Shown here: positions 17,020-26,501 of the stretch, in pieces | Position numbering within the stretch: position 1 is the stretch's first letter | How the letters are laid out: every line of letters begins with the position of its first letter | DNA from: Acidimicrobiaceae bacterium | GTDB lineage: Bacteria; Actinomycetota; Acidimicrobiia; Acidimicrobiales; Aldehydirespiratoraceae | Reading direction: 5' to 3' | Length of the DNA stretch: 64,000 bases | Assembly (NCBI GenBank): GCA_016845585.1 | Contig: JAERSO010000102.1 | Coordinates: 31,876-95,875 of the forward strand | Position numbers and translations under genes: made by a program | The notes under the pieces: model-generated | Database searches by the model: none | Told to the model about the DNA's origin: nothing | What the model saw: the letters and a program-made list of their open reading frames with translations, nothing else

Positions 17020-17901
17020 TCACGACGTAGCGACAACCTCATCGGTCTTCGCCTGCTGCGAGAAGAATGAGGCGCCCGTCGGCACCTCCGGGAACTCCAT
17101 CTCATACGACGAGCAGCGCACCATGTTCGTGGCAACCCCGCGCACGACCTCACCTTGATAGATGCTCGGGATGTGGTTCTCCTGCAGCGGCTTGGAATCC
17201 TCGGCGCGGTACTCGTTGATGAGCAGGGTGCGCGGGTGGTCAGAGTGGTTCGGTGCGGAGCCGTGGAGGAGTCGGGTGTGCATCAGGACCGCTGACCCTG
17301 CGGGTCCGGTCACCGGAATCGCCCGATCGACATGGGCATCCTCGACCTGCTTGCTGACGGTGCCCGTGTACACGCCCTCGTGCCAGTGGTCGAACAACGG
17401 CGAACGATGCGTGCCCGGCACGACGTTGAGTGGGCCGTTCTCCAGCGTCACATCATCCAGGAAGAACAGGACCGTGATGAGGTCTTCGTTGCTGTGGGGC
17501 TGAAACATGAAGTCCTGGTGGTACTTCACCTCGGTCGACGCCCCCGGCTGCTTCGCATTGATCTTCGCATTGTTGAACGAGACATTCGGCCCGATCAGCT
17601 GGGCAACCGCATCGAGCGCCCGGTTGTTGCGCATGGCATCGAGGTACGCGTCGGAGACCTCCAGGGGGGAGGCCACACGGCGCAAACGTGGCGTCTCCGC
17701 GGTGTGCTCGGGGGCGATGTCGAACCGAGGGCGACTGGCGAGGGTCTCGCCATACGGCTCGGTGTGCTGACGGCTCTCCTCGACCCAACCGTCGAAGTCG
17801 GCGATGAGCGCCTGCAACTGCTCGCCCGTGACCGCGTTCTCGACGAACGCAAAGCCATCACGCCAGTAGGCGTCAATCTGATCTTGGTTGAGAACGGTCA
17901 T
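17020..17901 (-). CDS. PhyH family oxygenase D
   Basis: A 293-residue protein from the ATG before TVLNQDQIDAYWRDGF. An ATG at 17946 adds a Cys-rich stretch not typical of the family. YHQDFMFQPHSNED near 140 gives His-x-Asp, and RLLHGSAPNHSDHPRT near 225 gives the distal His and Arg. The double-stranded helix core is complete (GPLNVVPGTHRSP). It is the first gene of the PhyH/enolase/PhyH/M24 cassette and diverges from a LysR regulator over 84 bases. It should hydroxylate an unknown substrate with O2 and 2-oxoglutarate. Confidence 0.86.
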   Translation of the reverse strand: MTVLNQDQIDAYWRDGFAFVENAVTGEQLQALIADFDGWVEESRQHTEPYGETLASRPRFDIAPEHTAETPRLRRVASPLEVSDAYLDAMRNNRALDAVAQLIGPNVSFNNAKINAKQPGASTEVKYHQDFMFQPHSNEDLITVLFFLDDVTLENGPLNVVPGTHRSPLFDHWHEGVYTGTVSKQVEDAHVDRAIPVTGPAGSAVLMHTRLLHGSAPNHSDHPRTLLINEYRAEDSKPLQENHIPSIYQGEVVRGVATNMVRCSSYEMEFPEVPTGASFFSQQAKTDEVVATS

Positions 17902-17985
17902 GGGGCAAGCGTACGGACACCCAAGGCACTGGTGAAGCGAATACATTGATGCCTAAGACCCAAGAATCCTGGAGGCTCTGACACC

Positions 17986-18900
17986 ATGACCGGGCAACTC
18001 CCACCACTACTCGGACTGGAGGCCTTCGAGGTCTCGGCTCGCTACGAGAGTTTCGCCGCGGCAGCGACCGAACTCGCCGTGTCCCAGTCCACGGTCAGCC
18101 ATCGCATTCGCTCGCTGGAGGCGTATCTCGGCCATCGACTCTTCGAGCGGCTCCCCCGCGGGGTTCGGCTCACCGAGCGGGGCCGGGCCTACCTCCCGTC
18201 GGTTCGTGATGCGTTCGAACAGGTCCTGGGATCGACGGCCGGCGTCTTCGGACAGCCGACCAGAGTCCGTCTCACGATGCGCGCCCCTGTGGCCTACAAC
18301 GCCCTCTGGCTGCCGCCGTTCGTCGACCGATTCACCGCTGAGCACCCCAACATCGAGATCACGTTGACCAGCTCGATCTTCACCGCGATGCTGAGCGCCG
18401 AGGACGTCGACCTGGAGCTCTGGCTCGGCAGCGGGAGCTGGCCCGGGTTCCAGAACGAGCTGCTCTTCAACGATCCCTTGATCGTCGTCGCCTCGCCGCG
18501 GACCGCCGACACGCTGGTCGACGGCTCCGACCTCGACGAGGTCATCCGGCAGCCGGTCGCCCATGTGATGGGGAGCGAGGATCATTGGGCGAACCTGTTG
18601 AGTCTCGTCTCACGGGAGCGACCCGATGTCGCCCGCGACGTCCGCGTCGACACGAGCATCGTCTCCCTCGGCCAAGTCCTCGCCACGGAGCGGATCGCGT
18701 TGGCCCCACGCCGGCTGGTCGAGACGTTGATTCGACGAGGCGACCTCGTTCAACTCCTCGATGTCGAGGTCGCCCCCGTCGAGAGTCTCTACCTCACCGT
18801 TCCGCAGCGCGACACGAGGGCGAAGGCCCAGGCCCTTCTCTTCCGAGACTGGCTCCTGGAACGCGGTCGTCCCGAAAGCGCTGGTTCCCCCCCGCCGTGA
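17986..18900 (+). CDS. LysR-type transcriptional regulator, GcvA-like
   Basis: A 304-residue protein with a strong ribosome site (GGAGG) ahead of ATG 17986. The N-terminal winged helix (FEVSARYESFAAAATELAVSQSTVSHRIRSLE) is followed by a linker and a substrate-binding domain with the pattern of the GcvA/AmpR group (NIEITLTSS, VDLELWLGSG). It is divergent from the PhyH-led cassette and so is the likely activator of it, responding to the substrate or a product. Glutamate dehydrogenase follows two bases after its stop, so it may be co-transcribed with that gene. Confidence 0.87.
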   Translation: MTGQLPPLLGLEAFEVSARYESFAAAATELAVSQSTVSHRIRSLEAYLGHRLFERLPRGVRLTERGRAYLPSVRDAFEQVLGSTAGVFGQPTRVRLTMRAPVAYNALWLPPFVDRFTAEHPNIEITLTSSIFTAMLSAEDVDLELWLGSGSWPGFQNELLFNDPLIVVASPRTADTLVDGSDLDEVIRQPVAHVMGSEDHWANLLSLVSRERPDVARDVRVDTSIVSLGQVLATERIALAPRRLVETLIRRGDLVQLLDVEVAPVESLYLTVPQRDTRAKAQALLFRDWLLERGRPESAGSPPP

Positions 18901-18902
18901 CC

Positions 18903-21900
18903 ATGCGCCGACTAGCGTCGGCGGCAATGGGGAACCACAGTGGTGCGGACGCGTCGACGGTGGAGGCAGTGGAGCACGTTGTCGCTCACGCCCGCGCTTC
19001 TGGCGGCGATCAAGCGGGAGTCGACGAGGCATACCTCCGGTGCTATTTCGCACATATCGACGAGAACGACCTGGCGGATCGAGCGCCCGGCGATCTCTTC
19101 GGCCTCGCCGCCGATCACGCGCAGCTCGCCGCGGATTGGACGCGCGGCACGACGGCCATCTCGGTCGTCAACCCGCGGATCGACGTCGATGGATGGGAGA
19201 ACTCCCGCACCGTCGTGATGCTGGTGGCCGACGATATGCCCTTCATCGTCGATTCGGTGACCAACGAGTTGAGCCGGATGAACCTCGGCATACATCTCGT
19301 CGTGCACCCCATTCTCACCGACCTGCGCCAGGACGGCGGAGGGTTCGCCGACCCCCGAGACCACCCGGACGTGATTCACCGCAACGCCTCGTTCATGTCG
19401 ATCGAGGTCGATCGGCAGCTGGAGGCGGAGTCCCGCGCCGCGATCGAAGCGGGCTTGGATCGGGTACTGGACGACGTCGCCGCCGCGATCGACGACTGGG
19501 CCGCCATGAGGGACCGGATGTTGGAGATCGCCGACGGCCTGTCGTCCGAGCCCATTCCGCGATCGCCCGAGGAGGTCGGCGACACCCAGGAGTTGCTCGA
19601 TTGGCTCAGCAACGACCACTTCGTCTTCCTCGGGTACCGCGAGTACACACTCGACGGCGACCTCCTGGGCGCAGACCCCGCCACGGGACTCGGCATTCTC
19701 CGCACCACTCCCGAGACGGCACCCCAGCCCCGGCTCCTCAGTGAGATGGCCCCGCGCGCCGCCGCCCTCGCTCGAGCTCCGGAGTTGTTGAACATCACGA
19801 AGGCGAGGGCCAAGTCGACCGTTCACCGAGCCGCGCACCTCGACTACATCGGCATCAAGATGTTCAATGACGACGGCGAGGTCACCGGTGAGCGGCGGTT
19901 CCTCGGCCTGCTCACCGCGGAGGCCTACACCAGACCCACGTCACAGATTCCGATCCTGCGGCGCCTGGTGGCCGAAGTCGTCCAGCGCTCCGGGTTCCCC
20001 CCGAACGGGCACGATCAGAAGCGACTGATCACGATTCTCGAGGAGTACCCGCGCGACGAACTCTTCCAGATCAGTGTCGACCAATTGTTCGACACGGCGA
20101 TGGCGATCGCCCGTCTCCAGGAACGTCGCCGGGTCCGGCTGTTCGCTCGTCCCGAGCTCTTCGGCCGGTTCGTGACCTGCATGGTCTACATGCCACGCGA
20201 TCGCTACAACACGGATTCCCGAACGGGGATCCAGGACCTGCTTCTCGACGCCTACGGCGGTACCCACGCCGACTGGAGCACCGATATCTCCGAAAGCGTG
20301 CTCGCGCGCACGATCTTCCACATACGGGTCGACGATGGTGTCGTCAACGAGGTCGACACCGCCGAGCTCGAAGCGAAGATCGAGGAGATCGTCCGTGACT
20401 GGCAGGACGATCTCATCGCCGAACTCCTGCGCGATTTCGGTGACGATCATGGCGCGGCCATCGCCCAGCGCTACGCCGAGGCGTTCGCGGTCGACTACCG
20501 CGAAGCCTTCACCCCCCGAGCTGCAGCCGCCGACGTGCACCAGCTCGAGGACCTTCGTGACAACGGTGAACTCCACCTGAGTGTGTACCGAGAACCGGGG
20601 CAGCCGCGCAACGCGTTCAAGATCAAGCTCTACCGAAGTGGAGAACAACTCTCACTGACGTCGGTGATGCCCATTCTCAACAACCTCGGCGTGACGGTGC
20701 TCGACGAGCGACCGTACGAGGTCCGGCCGAACGACGCCGACTCGATCTGGGTGTACGACTTCGCCCTCGAGTCGCCCGCGGACTCACTCGACTTCGCACA
20801 GGTCTCCGCTCTGCTCGCCGAGACATTCGATGCCGTGTGGCGCGGCGATGTCGCCAACGACGGGTTCAACCGCTTGGTTCTGGGCGCAGCGATGGGGCCC
20901 CGCGAGGTCTGGGTGTTGCGCGCCTACTCCCGCTACCTCCAACAGACCCGCGTTGCCCACAGCCAGCTCTTCGTCGAGCAGACACTCGTCGAGCACGCCG
21001 ACGCGGCCCGCCTCCTGGTCGAGTTGTTCGAGGCCCGGTTCGACCCGGCCGGCGACGACGGCACCCGGTACGACCGTATGGAGCCGCTGAGTCGGGCGTT
21101 CTTCGAGCTCGTGGACGAGATCAGCAGCCTCGACCAGGACCGAGTCCTGCGCCGCTTCCACAATCTGATCGAGAGCACCCTGCGGACCAACTGCTACCAG
21201 ACCATCGACGGAGCGTCGCCGCCCTACCTTGCGTTCAAGCTCGACCCGAAGACGATCACCGATCTGCCCGAACCACGGCCGAAGTACGAGATCTACGTCT
21301 ATTCCCCACGCTTCGAGGGCGTCCATCTGCGCTCCGGCACGGTCGCTCGTGGCGGATTGCGATGGTCGGATCGCCTCGACGACTACCGCACCGAGGTGCT
21401 CGGCCTGGTCAAGGCCCAGATGGTCAAGAACGCGGTCATCGTTCCGTCCGGGGCCAAGGGTGGGTTCGTGCTCAAACGAGCGCCCACCGATCCCGCGGAG
21501 CTGCGTGAGGAGGTCGTCACCTGCTACCAGCTGTTCGTGTCGGCCCTGCTGGATCTCACCGACAATCTCGTCGATGACGCGGTGATCCCTCCCGAGGACA
21601 CGGTCCGCTACGACGGTGACGACACCTACCTCGTCGTGGCCGCCGACAAGGGGACGGCCACGTTCTCCGACATCGCCAACGAGCTCGCGATCAACCGGGG
21701 TATGTGGCTCGGCGACGCGTTCGCGTCGGGCGGCTCCAACGGGTACGACCACAAGGCGATGGGAATCACGGCCCGGGGCGGCTGGGAGTCCGTGAAGCGC
21801 CACTTCCGCGAGCTCGGCCGCAACATCCAGGAGGAGCCGTTCACGGCCGTCGGGATCGGCGACATGTCGGGCGACGTGTTCGGCAACGGAATGCTGCTCT

Positions 21901-23747
21901 CGCCGTTCACCCGCCTCATCGCGGCCTTCGACCACCGCCATGTGTTCGTCGACCCCGACCCCGACCCCGCGCCGTCGTTCGCCGAGCGGCAGCGGCTCTT
22001 CGACGTCCCCCGCTCGAACTGGGCCGACTACGACGAGTCGCTGATCTCCGACGGTGGCGGCATCTTCCCCCGCACGGCCAAGTCGATCGAGATCACGCCC
22101 CAGATGCGCGACGCGCTCGGGATCGATGCGAAGACCGGCTCGCTCACTCCTGAGCAACTGATCTCCGCTGTCCTGTGGGCACCCGTCGAACTGCTCTGGA
22201 ACGGAGGCATCGGCACCTACATCAAGGCCAGCCACGAGTCGCATGCCGATGTCGGCGACAAGGCCAATGATGCGATCCGCATCGACGGACGCGATCTTCG
22301 AGTGAGCGTCCTCGGCGAGGGCGGCAATCTCGGGGTCACCCAGCTGGGCCGAATCGAATTCGCCTCCAATGGGGGTCGCATCTACACCGACGCCATCGAC
22401 AATGCCGGGGGCGTCGACTGCTCGGACCATGAGGTCAACATCAAGATCCTCCTCGATCAGGTCACGGCCGCAGGCGACATGACCGAGAAGCAGCGCAACG
22501 AGTTGCTCGAGGAGATGACGGACGAGGTCGCCGCACTGGTCCTCGCCAACAACTACAGCCAGACGCAAGCCCTGAGTACCGCTCGGTCCGAGGCGGCCAG
22601 CATGGCGGACGTGCACGCCCGCTATCTGTCGTCGCTCGAGAGCCAGGGCCTGATCGATCGCCGGCTCGAAGGGCTCCCCGACGTCGAGACCATGGCCGAC
22701 CGCATGCTCGCGGCGAACGGACTCACGACACCGGAACTCGCCGTGCTGCTCGCGTACACGAAGAACATCGTGAGCGATGCGCTGCTCGAATCAGATGTGC
22801 CGGACGACGCGACCTTCGAGCGAATCCTCGTCGACTACTTCCCGACCGCAATGCGCGATCGCTACGCCGCCGAGATCAGGAGCCACCGCCTTCGGCGCGA
22901 GATCATCGCCAATCGCATCGCGAATCTCGTGGTCGATCGAGCAGGCATGTCGATGGCGTACCGCCTCGGCCAGGAGACCTCCGCTCCCACCCACGACGTC
23001 GCCGCGGCGCATATGGCGGTGTGGCAGATCTTCGAGCTCGACGGCCTCAGCACGGCGGTCAATCAGCTGGACGGGCAGCTGCCTGTGGTCCGCCAGCTCG
23101 CGGCGCATCTCTCCGCCCGCCAACTCGCCGAACGGGCCACCCGTCTCATGCTTCGGAGTCACCCCTATCCGTTCTCGGCCGCCGATGCCGTCGCAGATCT
23201 CGCCGAGCCGGTCCAGGCGATCCTCGGCGGCCTTCCCGACTTCCTTCAAGGCGCCGATCTCACGGCCTTCGAGCAACTGGCCGTCGAGCTCGAGGCGGAT
23301 GGCATGCCAGCCGAGCTGGCGCGCCGAGTGGCAGCCCTGTCTCCATCGATCGCCGCGCTCGACATCGTCGGCGTGTCGGCGCAGACCGGCACGCCCACCA
23401 ACACCGCCGCCTCCGTTCATTTCGCCATCGCCGACCACCTCGAGCTGAACTGGCTGCGAGACCGCATCCTGGCCCTGCCCCGCGACACGCAGTGGTCATC
23501 GCTCGCCCGACTCACCCTCCGCGGTGATCTCTACGCCGACCATCGCGAGCTCACGACGCAGATCGTCGACAATGACGCCCAGGCCGACGCCACCGAGCTC
23601 GTTGCCCGGTGGATGGCCCACAACACGGGGCCGGTCGAGTACTTCCGCCGCACCATCACCGACATCCGTGCCGCCGGTCCAACTGATCTGACGACCCTGC
23701 TCGTCGCCGCTCGCGAGCTGCGGAACCTGATCTCGCGGACCACCTGA
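18903..23747 (+). CDS. gdh: large NAD-specific glutamate dehydrogenase
   Basis: About 1614 residues from ATG 18903, or 1606 from ATG 18927, matching the 180-kDa NAD-GDH class. The N-terminal third carries ACT-like regulatory parts. The catalytic core is near residues 800-1200, with RGGLRWSDR, the Lys-bearing VKNAVIVPSGAKGGF, the dinucleotide-binding stretch VGIGDMSGDVFGNGML and the later GEGGNLGVTQLGR. A long helical C-terminal domain follows. It deaminates L-glutamate to 2-oxoglutarate and ammonia with NAD in the cytosol. It therefore supplies 2-oxoglutarate that the nearby oxygenases consume and disposes of amino nitrogen. The start overlaps no gene but leaves only two bases after LysR. Confidence 0.93.
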   Translation: MRRLASAAMGNHSGADASTVEAVEHVVAHARASGGDQAGVDEAYLRCYFAHIDENDLADRAPGDLFGLAADHAQLAADWTRGTTAISVVNPRIDVDGWENSRTVVMLVADDMPFIVDSVTNELSRMNLGIHLVVHPILTDLRQDGGGFADPRDHPDVIHRNASFMSIEVDRQLEAESRAAIEAGLDRVLDDVAAAIDDWAAMRDRMLEIADGLSSEPIPRSPEEVGDTQELLDWLSNDHFVFLGYREYTLDGDLLGADPATGLGILRTTPETAPQPRLLSEMAPRAAALARAPELLNITKARAKSTVHRAAHLDYIGIKMFNDDGEVTGERRFLGLLTAEAYTRPTSQIPILRRLVAEVVQRSGFPPNGHDQKRLITILEEYPRDELFQISVDQLFDTAMAIARLQERRRVRLFARPELFGRFVTCMVYMPRDRYNTDSRTGIQDLLLDAYGGTHADWSTDISESVLARTIFHIRVDDGVVNEVDTAELEAKIEEIVRDWQDDLIAELLRDFGDDHGAAIAQRYAEAFAVDYREAFTPRAAAADVHQLEDLRDNGELHLSVYREPGQPRNAFKIKLYRSGEQLSLTSVMPILNNLGVTVLDERPYEVRPNDADSIWVYDFALESPADSLDFAQVSALLAETFDAVWRGDVANDGFNRLVLGAAMGPREVWVLRAYSRYLQQTRVAHSQLFVEQTLVEHADAARLLVELFEARFDPAGDDGTRYDRMEPLSRAFFELVDEISSLDQDRVLRRFHNLIESTLRTNCYQTIDGASPPYLAFKLDPKTITDLPEPRPKYEIYVYSPRFEGVHLRSGTVARGGLRWSDRLDDYRTEVLGLVKAQMVKNAVIVPSGAKGGFVLKRAPTDPAELREEVVTCYQLFVSALLDLTDNLVDDAVIPPEDTVRYDGDDTYLVVAADKGTATFSDIANELAINRGMWLGDAFASGGSNGYDHKAMGITARGGWESVKRHFRELGRNIQEEPFTAVGIGDMSGDVFGNGMLLSPFTRLIAAFDHRHVFVDPDPDPAPSFAERQRLFDVPRSNWADYDESLISDGGGIFPRTAKSIEITPQMRDALGIDAKTGSLTPEQLISAVLWAPVELLWNGGIGTYIKASHESHADVGDKANDAIRIDGRDLRVSVLGEGGNLGVTQLGRIEFASNGGRIYTDAIDNAGGVDCSDHEVNIKILLDQVTAAGDMTEKQRNELLEEMTDEVAALVLANNYSQTQALSTARSEAASMADVHARYLSSLESQGLIDRRLEGLPDVETMADRMLAANGLTTPELAVLLAYTKNIVSDALLESDVPDDATFERILVDYFPTAMRDRYAAEIRSHRLRREIIANRIANLVVDRAGMSMAYRLGQETSAPTHDVAAAHMAVWQIFELDGLSTAVNQLDGQLPVVRQLAAHLSARQLAERATRLMLRSHPYPFSAADAVADLAEPVQAILGGLPDFLQGADLTAFEQLAVELEADGMPAELARRVAALSPSIAALDIVGVSAQTGTPTNTAASVHFAIADHLELNWLRDRILALPRDTQWSSLARLTLRGDLYADHRELTTQIVDNDAQADATELVARWMAHNTGPVEYFRRTITDIRAAGPTDLTTLLVAARELRNLISRTT

Positions 23748-23820
23748 CCGGCCCAGCCGCGCCCGACGGCCAATCGGGGTCGAGCGAACCGGGCGGCGTT
23801 GGCGCGATACTGCACGCAGC

Positions 23821-24867
23821 ATGGAGCCGCCGACCTCGAAGCTAACCGATCTGCGGGTTCGACTCGTCGGAACGGAGTCGTCTCCGCGGGTGGGCAGCCT
23901 TGCTCGACCCCTCCGGCCGGTCCTCCGGCCGATGATCCGCAAACTCTTCAGCGTCGATGTCCGCGGTCTCGAGAACCTCCCGGTGTCCGGTCCGGCGATT
24001 CTCAGTCCGAACCATCGCTCGTTCTTCGATTCGCCACTCTTGATGATCATGGCGCCGCGGCCAGTGGTGTTCCTCGGCAAGGCCGAGTACATGGACAGCG
24101 CGAAGACGAAGTACCTGTTCCCCGCATTCGGCATGGTGCCGATCAAGCGCGAGGCACAACGAGCGTCGATGGCGGCGCTCGACACCGCTGCGGACCTGCT
24201 GGACGAAGGCAGGCTCGTCGGGATCTATCCAGAAGGGACACGCTCGCGCGACGGAATGCTCCATCGGGGCCACACCGGTGTCACTCACTTGGCTCTGATG
24301 ACGAACGCACCGATCATCCCGGTCGGCCTCACCGGCACCGAACGGGTCCAGCCCATCGATGCTCCGCTACCACGTCCGTTCCAGGGCCCGGTCACCATGA
24401 CCTTCGGTCGCGCGATACGACCAGCCGACTACCGTTTCGGCGGGAAGCGGCACCGCCGCCAGCAAATGCTCGATGACGTGATGGCCTCCGTCGCCTCGAT
24501 GAGCTCGCAGACCAGGTCACCCGACTTCGCATCCGGCGAACCGCCGCTGATCCGTGGTGGGAGCGAAACGGTGTACCGGGTCTCACGTCATGGCGCGGTC
24601 GGCTCCGGCTGGCGTCAAGCGGCGGAGCAGGCTCTGGGCGAGGCGATCGGCCAGTTCGACGACGGCCGCGTCGGAGAGGTCGCCGACCTGTCGGTCCGGG
24701 TCCTGCCATCCGGTGACATCCGGTTCGCGGCCGAGATCACCGTGTCCACGCGCTTTCGCCCGGAAGCCGCCCCCGGATCCACTGATCCGGGGCCCGGGGC
24801 GTCAACCGGATCGAAGCGATCGAGCATTCCAGAACTGTCCAGAATAGGGAGAGGCCGACATGGCTGA
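23821..24867 (+). CDS. PlsC-type acyltransferase with fused dodecin-like domain
   Basis: A 348-residue protein. Residues 1-230 are a 1-acylglycerol-3-phosphate acyltransferase domain: NHRSFFD (64-70, the HX4D motif), GMVPIKREA, YPEGTRSRDG (136-145) and APIIPVG. After a linker, residues 248-312 (ETVYRVSRHG, WRQAAEQALGEAI, GRVGEVADLSVRV, GDIRFAAEITVSTR) align along their whole length with the free dodecin encoded next door. A dodecin domain on an acyltransferase is not a combination I know. The tail after 312 is Pro/Gly/Ser-rich. It probably acts at the membrane in phospholipid synthesis, and the added domain may oligomerise it or bind a flavin. Its stop overlaps the dodecin start. Confidence 0.82.
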   Translation: MEPPTSKLTDLRVRLVGTESSPRVGSLARPLRPVLRPMIRKLFSVDVRGLENLPVSGPAILSPNHRSFFDSPLLMIMAPRPVVFLGKAEYMDSAKTKYLFPAFGMVPIKREAQRASMAALDTAADLLDEGRLVGIYPEGTRSRDGMLHRGHTGVTHLALMTNAPIIPVGLTGTERVQPIDAPLPRPFQGPVTMTFGRAIRPADYRFGGKRHRRQQMLDDVMASVASMSSQTRSPDFASGEPPLIRGGSETVYRVSRHGAVGSGWRQAAEQALGEAIGQFDDGRVGEVADLSVRVLPSGDIRFAAEITVSTRFRPEAAPGSTDPGPGASTGSKRSSIPELSRIGRGRHG

Positions 24868-25072
24868 GAGTGTGTACCAGGTCGTCGAGTTGATCGGCTC
24901 GAGCAGCGACTCGTGGGAGGACGCAGCGCGCAACGCGGTTCGTGAGGCGGCCAAGGTCTACCAGGATCTCCGCGTCGCGGAAGTCACCGAGATGGATGTG
25001 CTCATCGAGGACGGGAACATCATCGCGTTCCGGACCAAGCTCCGGCTCAGCTACAAGAGCACCAACGCCTGA
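24860..25072 (+). CDS. dodecin-family protein lacking the flavin Trp
   Basis: A 70-residue protein with a good ribosome site (GGGAGAGG), starting eight bases inside the acyltransferase gene. The dodecin pattern is complete: VYQVVELIGSS, SWEDAARNAVREAAK, EVTEMDVLIEDGNI, FRTKLRLSYK. Dodecins form hollow 12-mers that bind flavins. In most members the strand before EV reads WFEV, whose Trp stacks on the isoalloxazine ring. Here it is VAEV (Val39). It may thus bind flavin weakly, or bind another ligand. It is probably co-translated with the acyltransferase that bears a related domain. Confidence 0.85.
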   Translation: MAESVYQVVELIGSSSDSWEDAARNAVREAAKVYQDLRVAEVTEMDVLIEDGNIIAFRTKLRLSYKSTNA

Positions 25073-25156
25073 TGGCCCTCGGCGCGTGATCCCCGAGGGT
25101 TTTCGCGTCCGCTCATTCTTTGGGGCACACTGGACCGCAGAACGAGGAGCTCTCCG

Positions 25157-26473
25157 ATGACCGATACCACCGAAGAACCGACGATCTTCGACCCGAACAT
25201 CCGCACGCCCGAGATGGAGATGGCCGAGCTCGGAGAGGGTGTTCCCGCCGCGGCCGACCTCGCGCTCGAGGACATCAACCCGCTCAATGCGCACCTCTTC
25301 AAGGAGGACCGCTGGCAGGACCACTTCGCTCGCCTCCGCGCCGAGGATCCCGTCCACTTCAACGAACTCGAGACAGCCGGCCGATTCTGGTCGGTCACCA
25401 AGTACGACGACGTCCGCGCGGTCGACGGCGACTGGAAGACCTACTCCTCGGCCCGTGGCATCACCCTCGGCCTGAAGCGCAGTCCGGAGGTCGATCGAAT
25501 GACCACCAGCGCCACCTCGTTCATCTCCATGGATCCACCCACACACACCGAACAGCGCAAAACCGTCCGGAGTGTTTCCGCGCCGTCCAATCTGCGAAAC
25601 ATCGAGCCGCTGATCCGCGAGCGCACCATCAGCGTCCTCGACTCGCTCCCGGACGGTGAGACCTTCGACTGGGTCGACACCGTCTCCATCGAACTCACGA
25701 CGCTGCTTCTCGCCACCCTCTTCGACTTCCCCCTCGAGGATCGCCGCAAGCTCACTCGCTGGTCCGACATCGTCTTCGCCATCCCGGAACCCGGAGGCGT
25801 CGTCGAGACGCAGCAACAAAAGATCGACGAGATGCTCGAGATGGTCGGCTACTTCGAGGGCCTCTGGGCCGAGCGTCGCAAGAACCCCGGATTCGACCTC
25901 GTTTCCATGCTGGCCAATGGTGAGGCCACCAAAGACATGCCCACGATGGCGCACCTCGGCAACCTCCTGTTGTTGATCGTCGGCGGCAACGACACCACTC
26001 GCAACACCATGTCGGGCAGCGTGTACGGGCTCAACAAGTTCGGCGATCAGTACGACAAGCTCATCGCCGACCCGGGGCTCGTTCCGAAGATGGTGCCGGA
26101 GATCATCCGGTGGCAGACGCCGCTGTCCTACATGCGCCGCACGGCCACCTGCGACACCGAACTCGGCGGGAAGCAGATCCGCAAGGACGACCAGGTCCTC
26201 ATGTGGTACATCTCCGCGAACCAGGACGAAGACGTCTTCACCAACGCCGAGGTGATCGACATCGATCGCCACAACGCCGACCGGCAGCTCTCGTTCGGCT
26301 ACGGCATCCACTTCTGTATGGGAAGCCGCTTGGCCGAGCTCCAGCTCCGGATTCTGTGGGAGGAAGTGCTGGCGCGCTTCGAACGCGTCGAGGTTCAAGA
26401 CGAGCCCGAGCGCACCTTCTCGTCGTTCGTGCACGGCTATGCCACGCTCCCGGTGAAGGTCACCCGGAAGTGA
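25157..26473 (+). CDS. cytochrome P450, CYP153-like
   Basis: A 438-residue soluble bacterial P450 with a clear GAGGAG site before ATG 25157. The I-helix GGNDTTRN carries the oxygen-activating Thr, EIIRW is the ExxR motif, and FGYGIHFCMGSRLAELQ holds the heme Cys (387). Phrases such as LLLIVGGNDTTRN and LQLRILWEEVLARF recall CYP153 terminal alkane/fatty acid hydroxylases, but the subfamily call is from memory. It needs a ferredoxin and a reductase, not encoded next to it. Hydroxylation of an alkyl chain or terpenoid is expected. Confidence 0.85.
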   Translation: MTDTTEEPTIFDPNIRTPEMEMAELGEGVPAAADLALEDINPLNAHLFKEDRWQDHFARLRAEDPVHFNELETAGRFWSVTKYDDVRAVDGDWKTYSSARGITLGLKRSPEVDRMTTSATSFISMDPPTHTEQRKTVRSVSAPSNLRNIEPLIRERTISVLDSLPDGETFDWVDTVSIELTTLLLATLFDFPLEDRRKLTRWSDIVFAIPEPGGVVETQQQKIDEMLEMVGYFEGLWAERRKNPGFDLVSMLANGEATKDMPTMAHLGNLLLLIVGGNDTTRNTMSGSVYGLNKFGDQYDKLIADPGLVPKMVPEIIRWQTPLSYMRRTATCDTELGGKQIRKDDQVLMWYISANQDEDVFTNAEVIDIDRHNADRQLSFGYGIHFCMGSRLAELQLRILWEEVLARFERVEVQDEPERTFSSFVHGYATLPVKVTRK

Positions 26474-26477
26474 TCGG

Positions 26478-26496
26478 GCGGCGAGCTGCTCGCCGC
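26478..26496. terminator. hairpin between P450 and Na/Pi transporter
   Basis: A perfect 8-base stem (GCGGCGAG, CTG loop, CTCGCCGC) lies between the stops of two convergent genes. It has no T-run, so it may act as a bidirectional or Rho-assisted terminator. Confidence 0.5.
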
Positions 26497-26501
26497 TCCA
26501 C

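Noticed and set aside
20784..22616. 610-codon open frame opposite glutamate dehydrogenase
   Set aside because: It lies wholly inside the dehydrogenase core, has no recognisable domain and mirrors its codon bias.
24737..26434. 565-codon open frame opposite dodecin and P450
   Set aside because: It is the mirror of two well-supported genes and has no motif.
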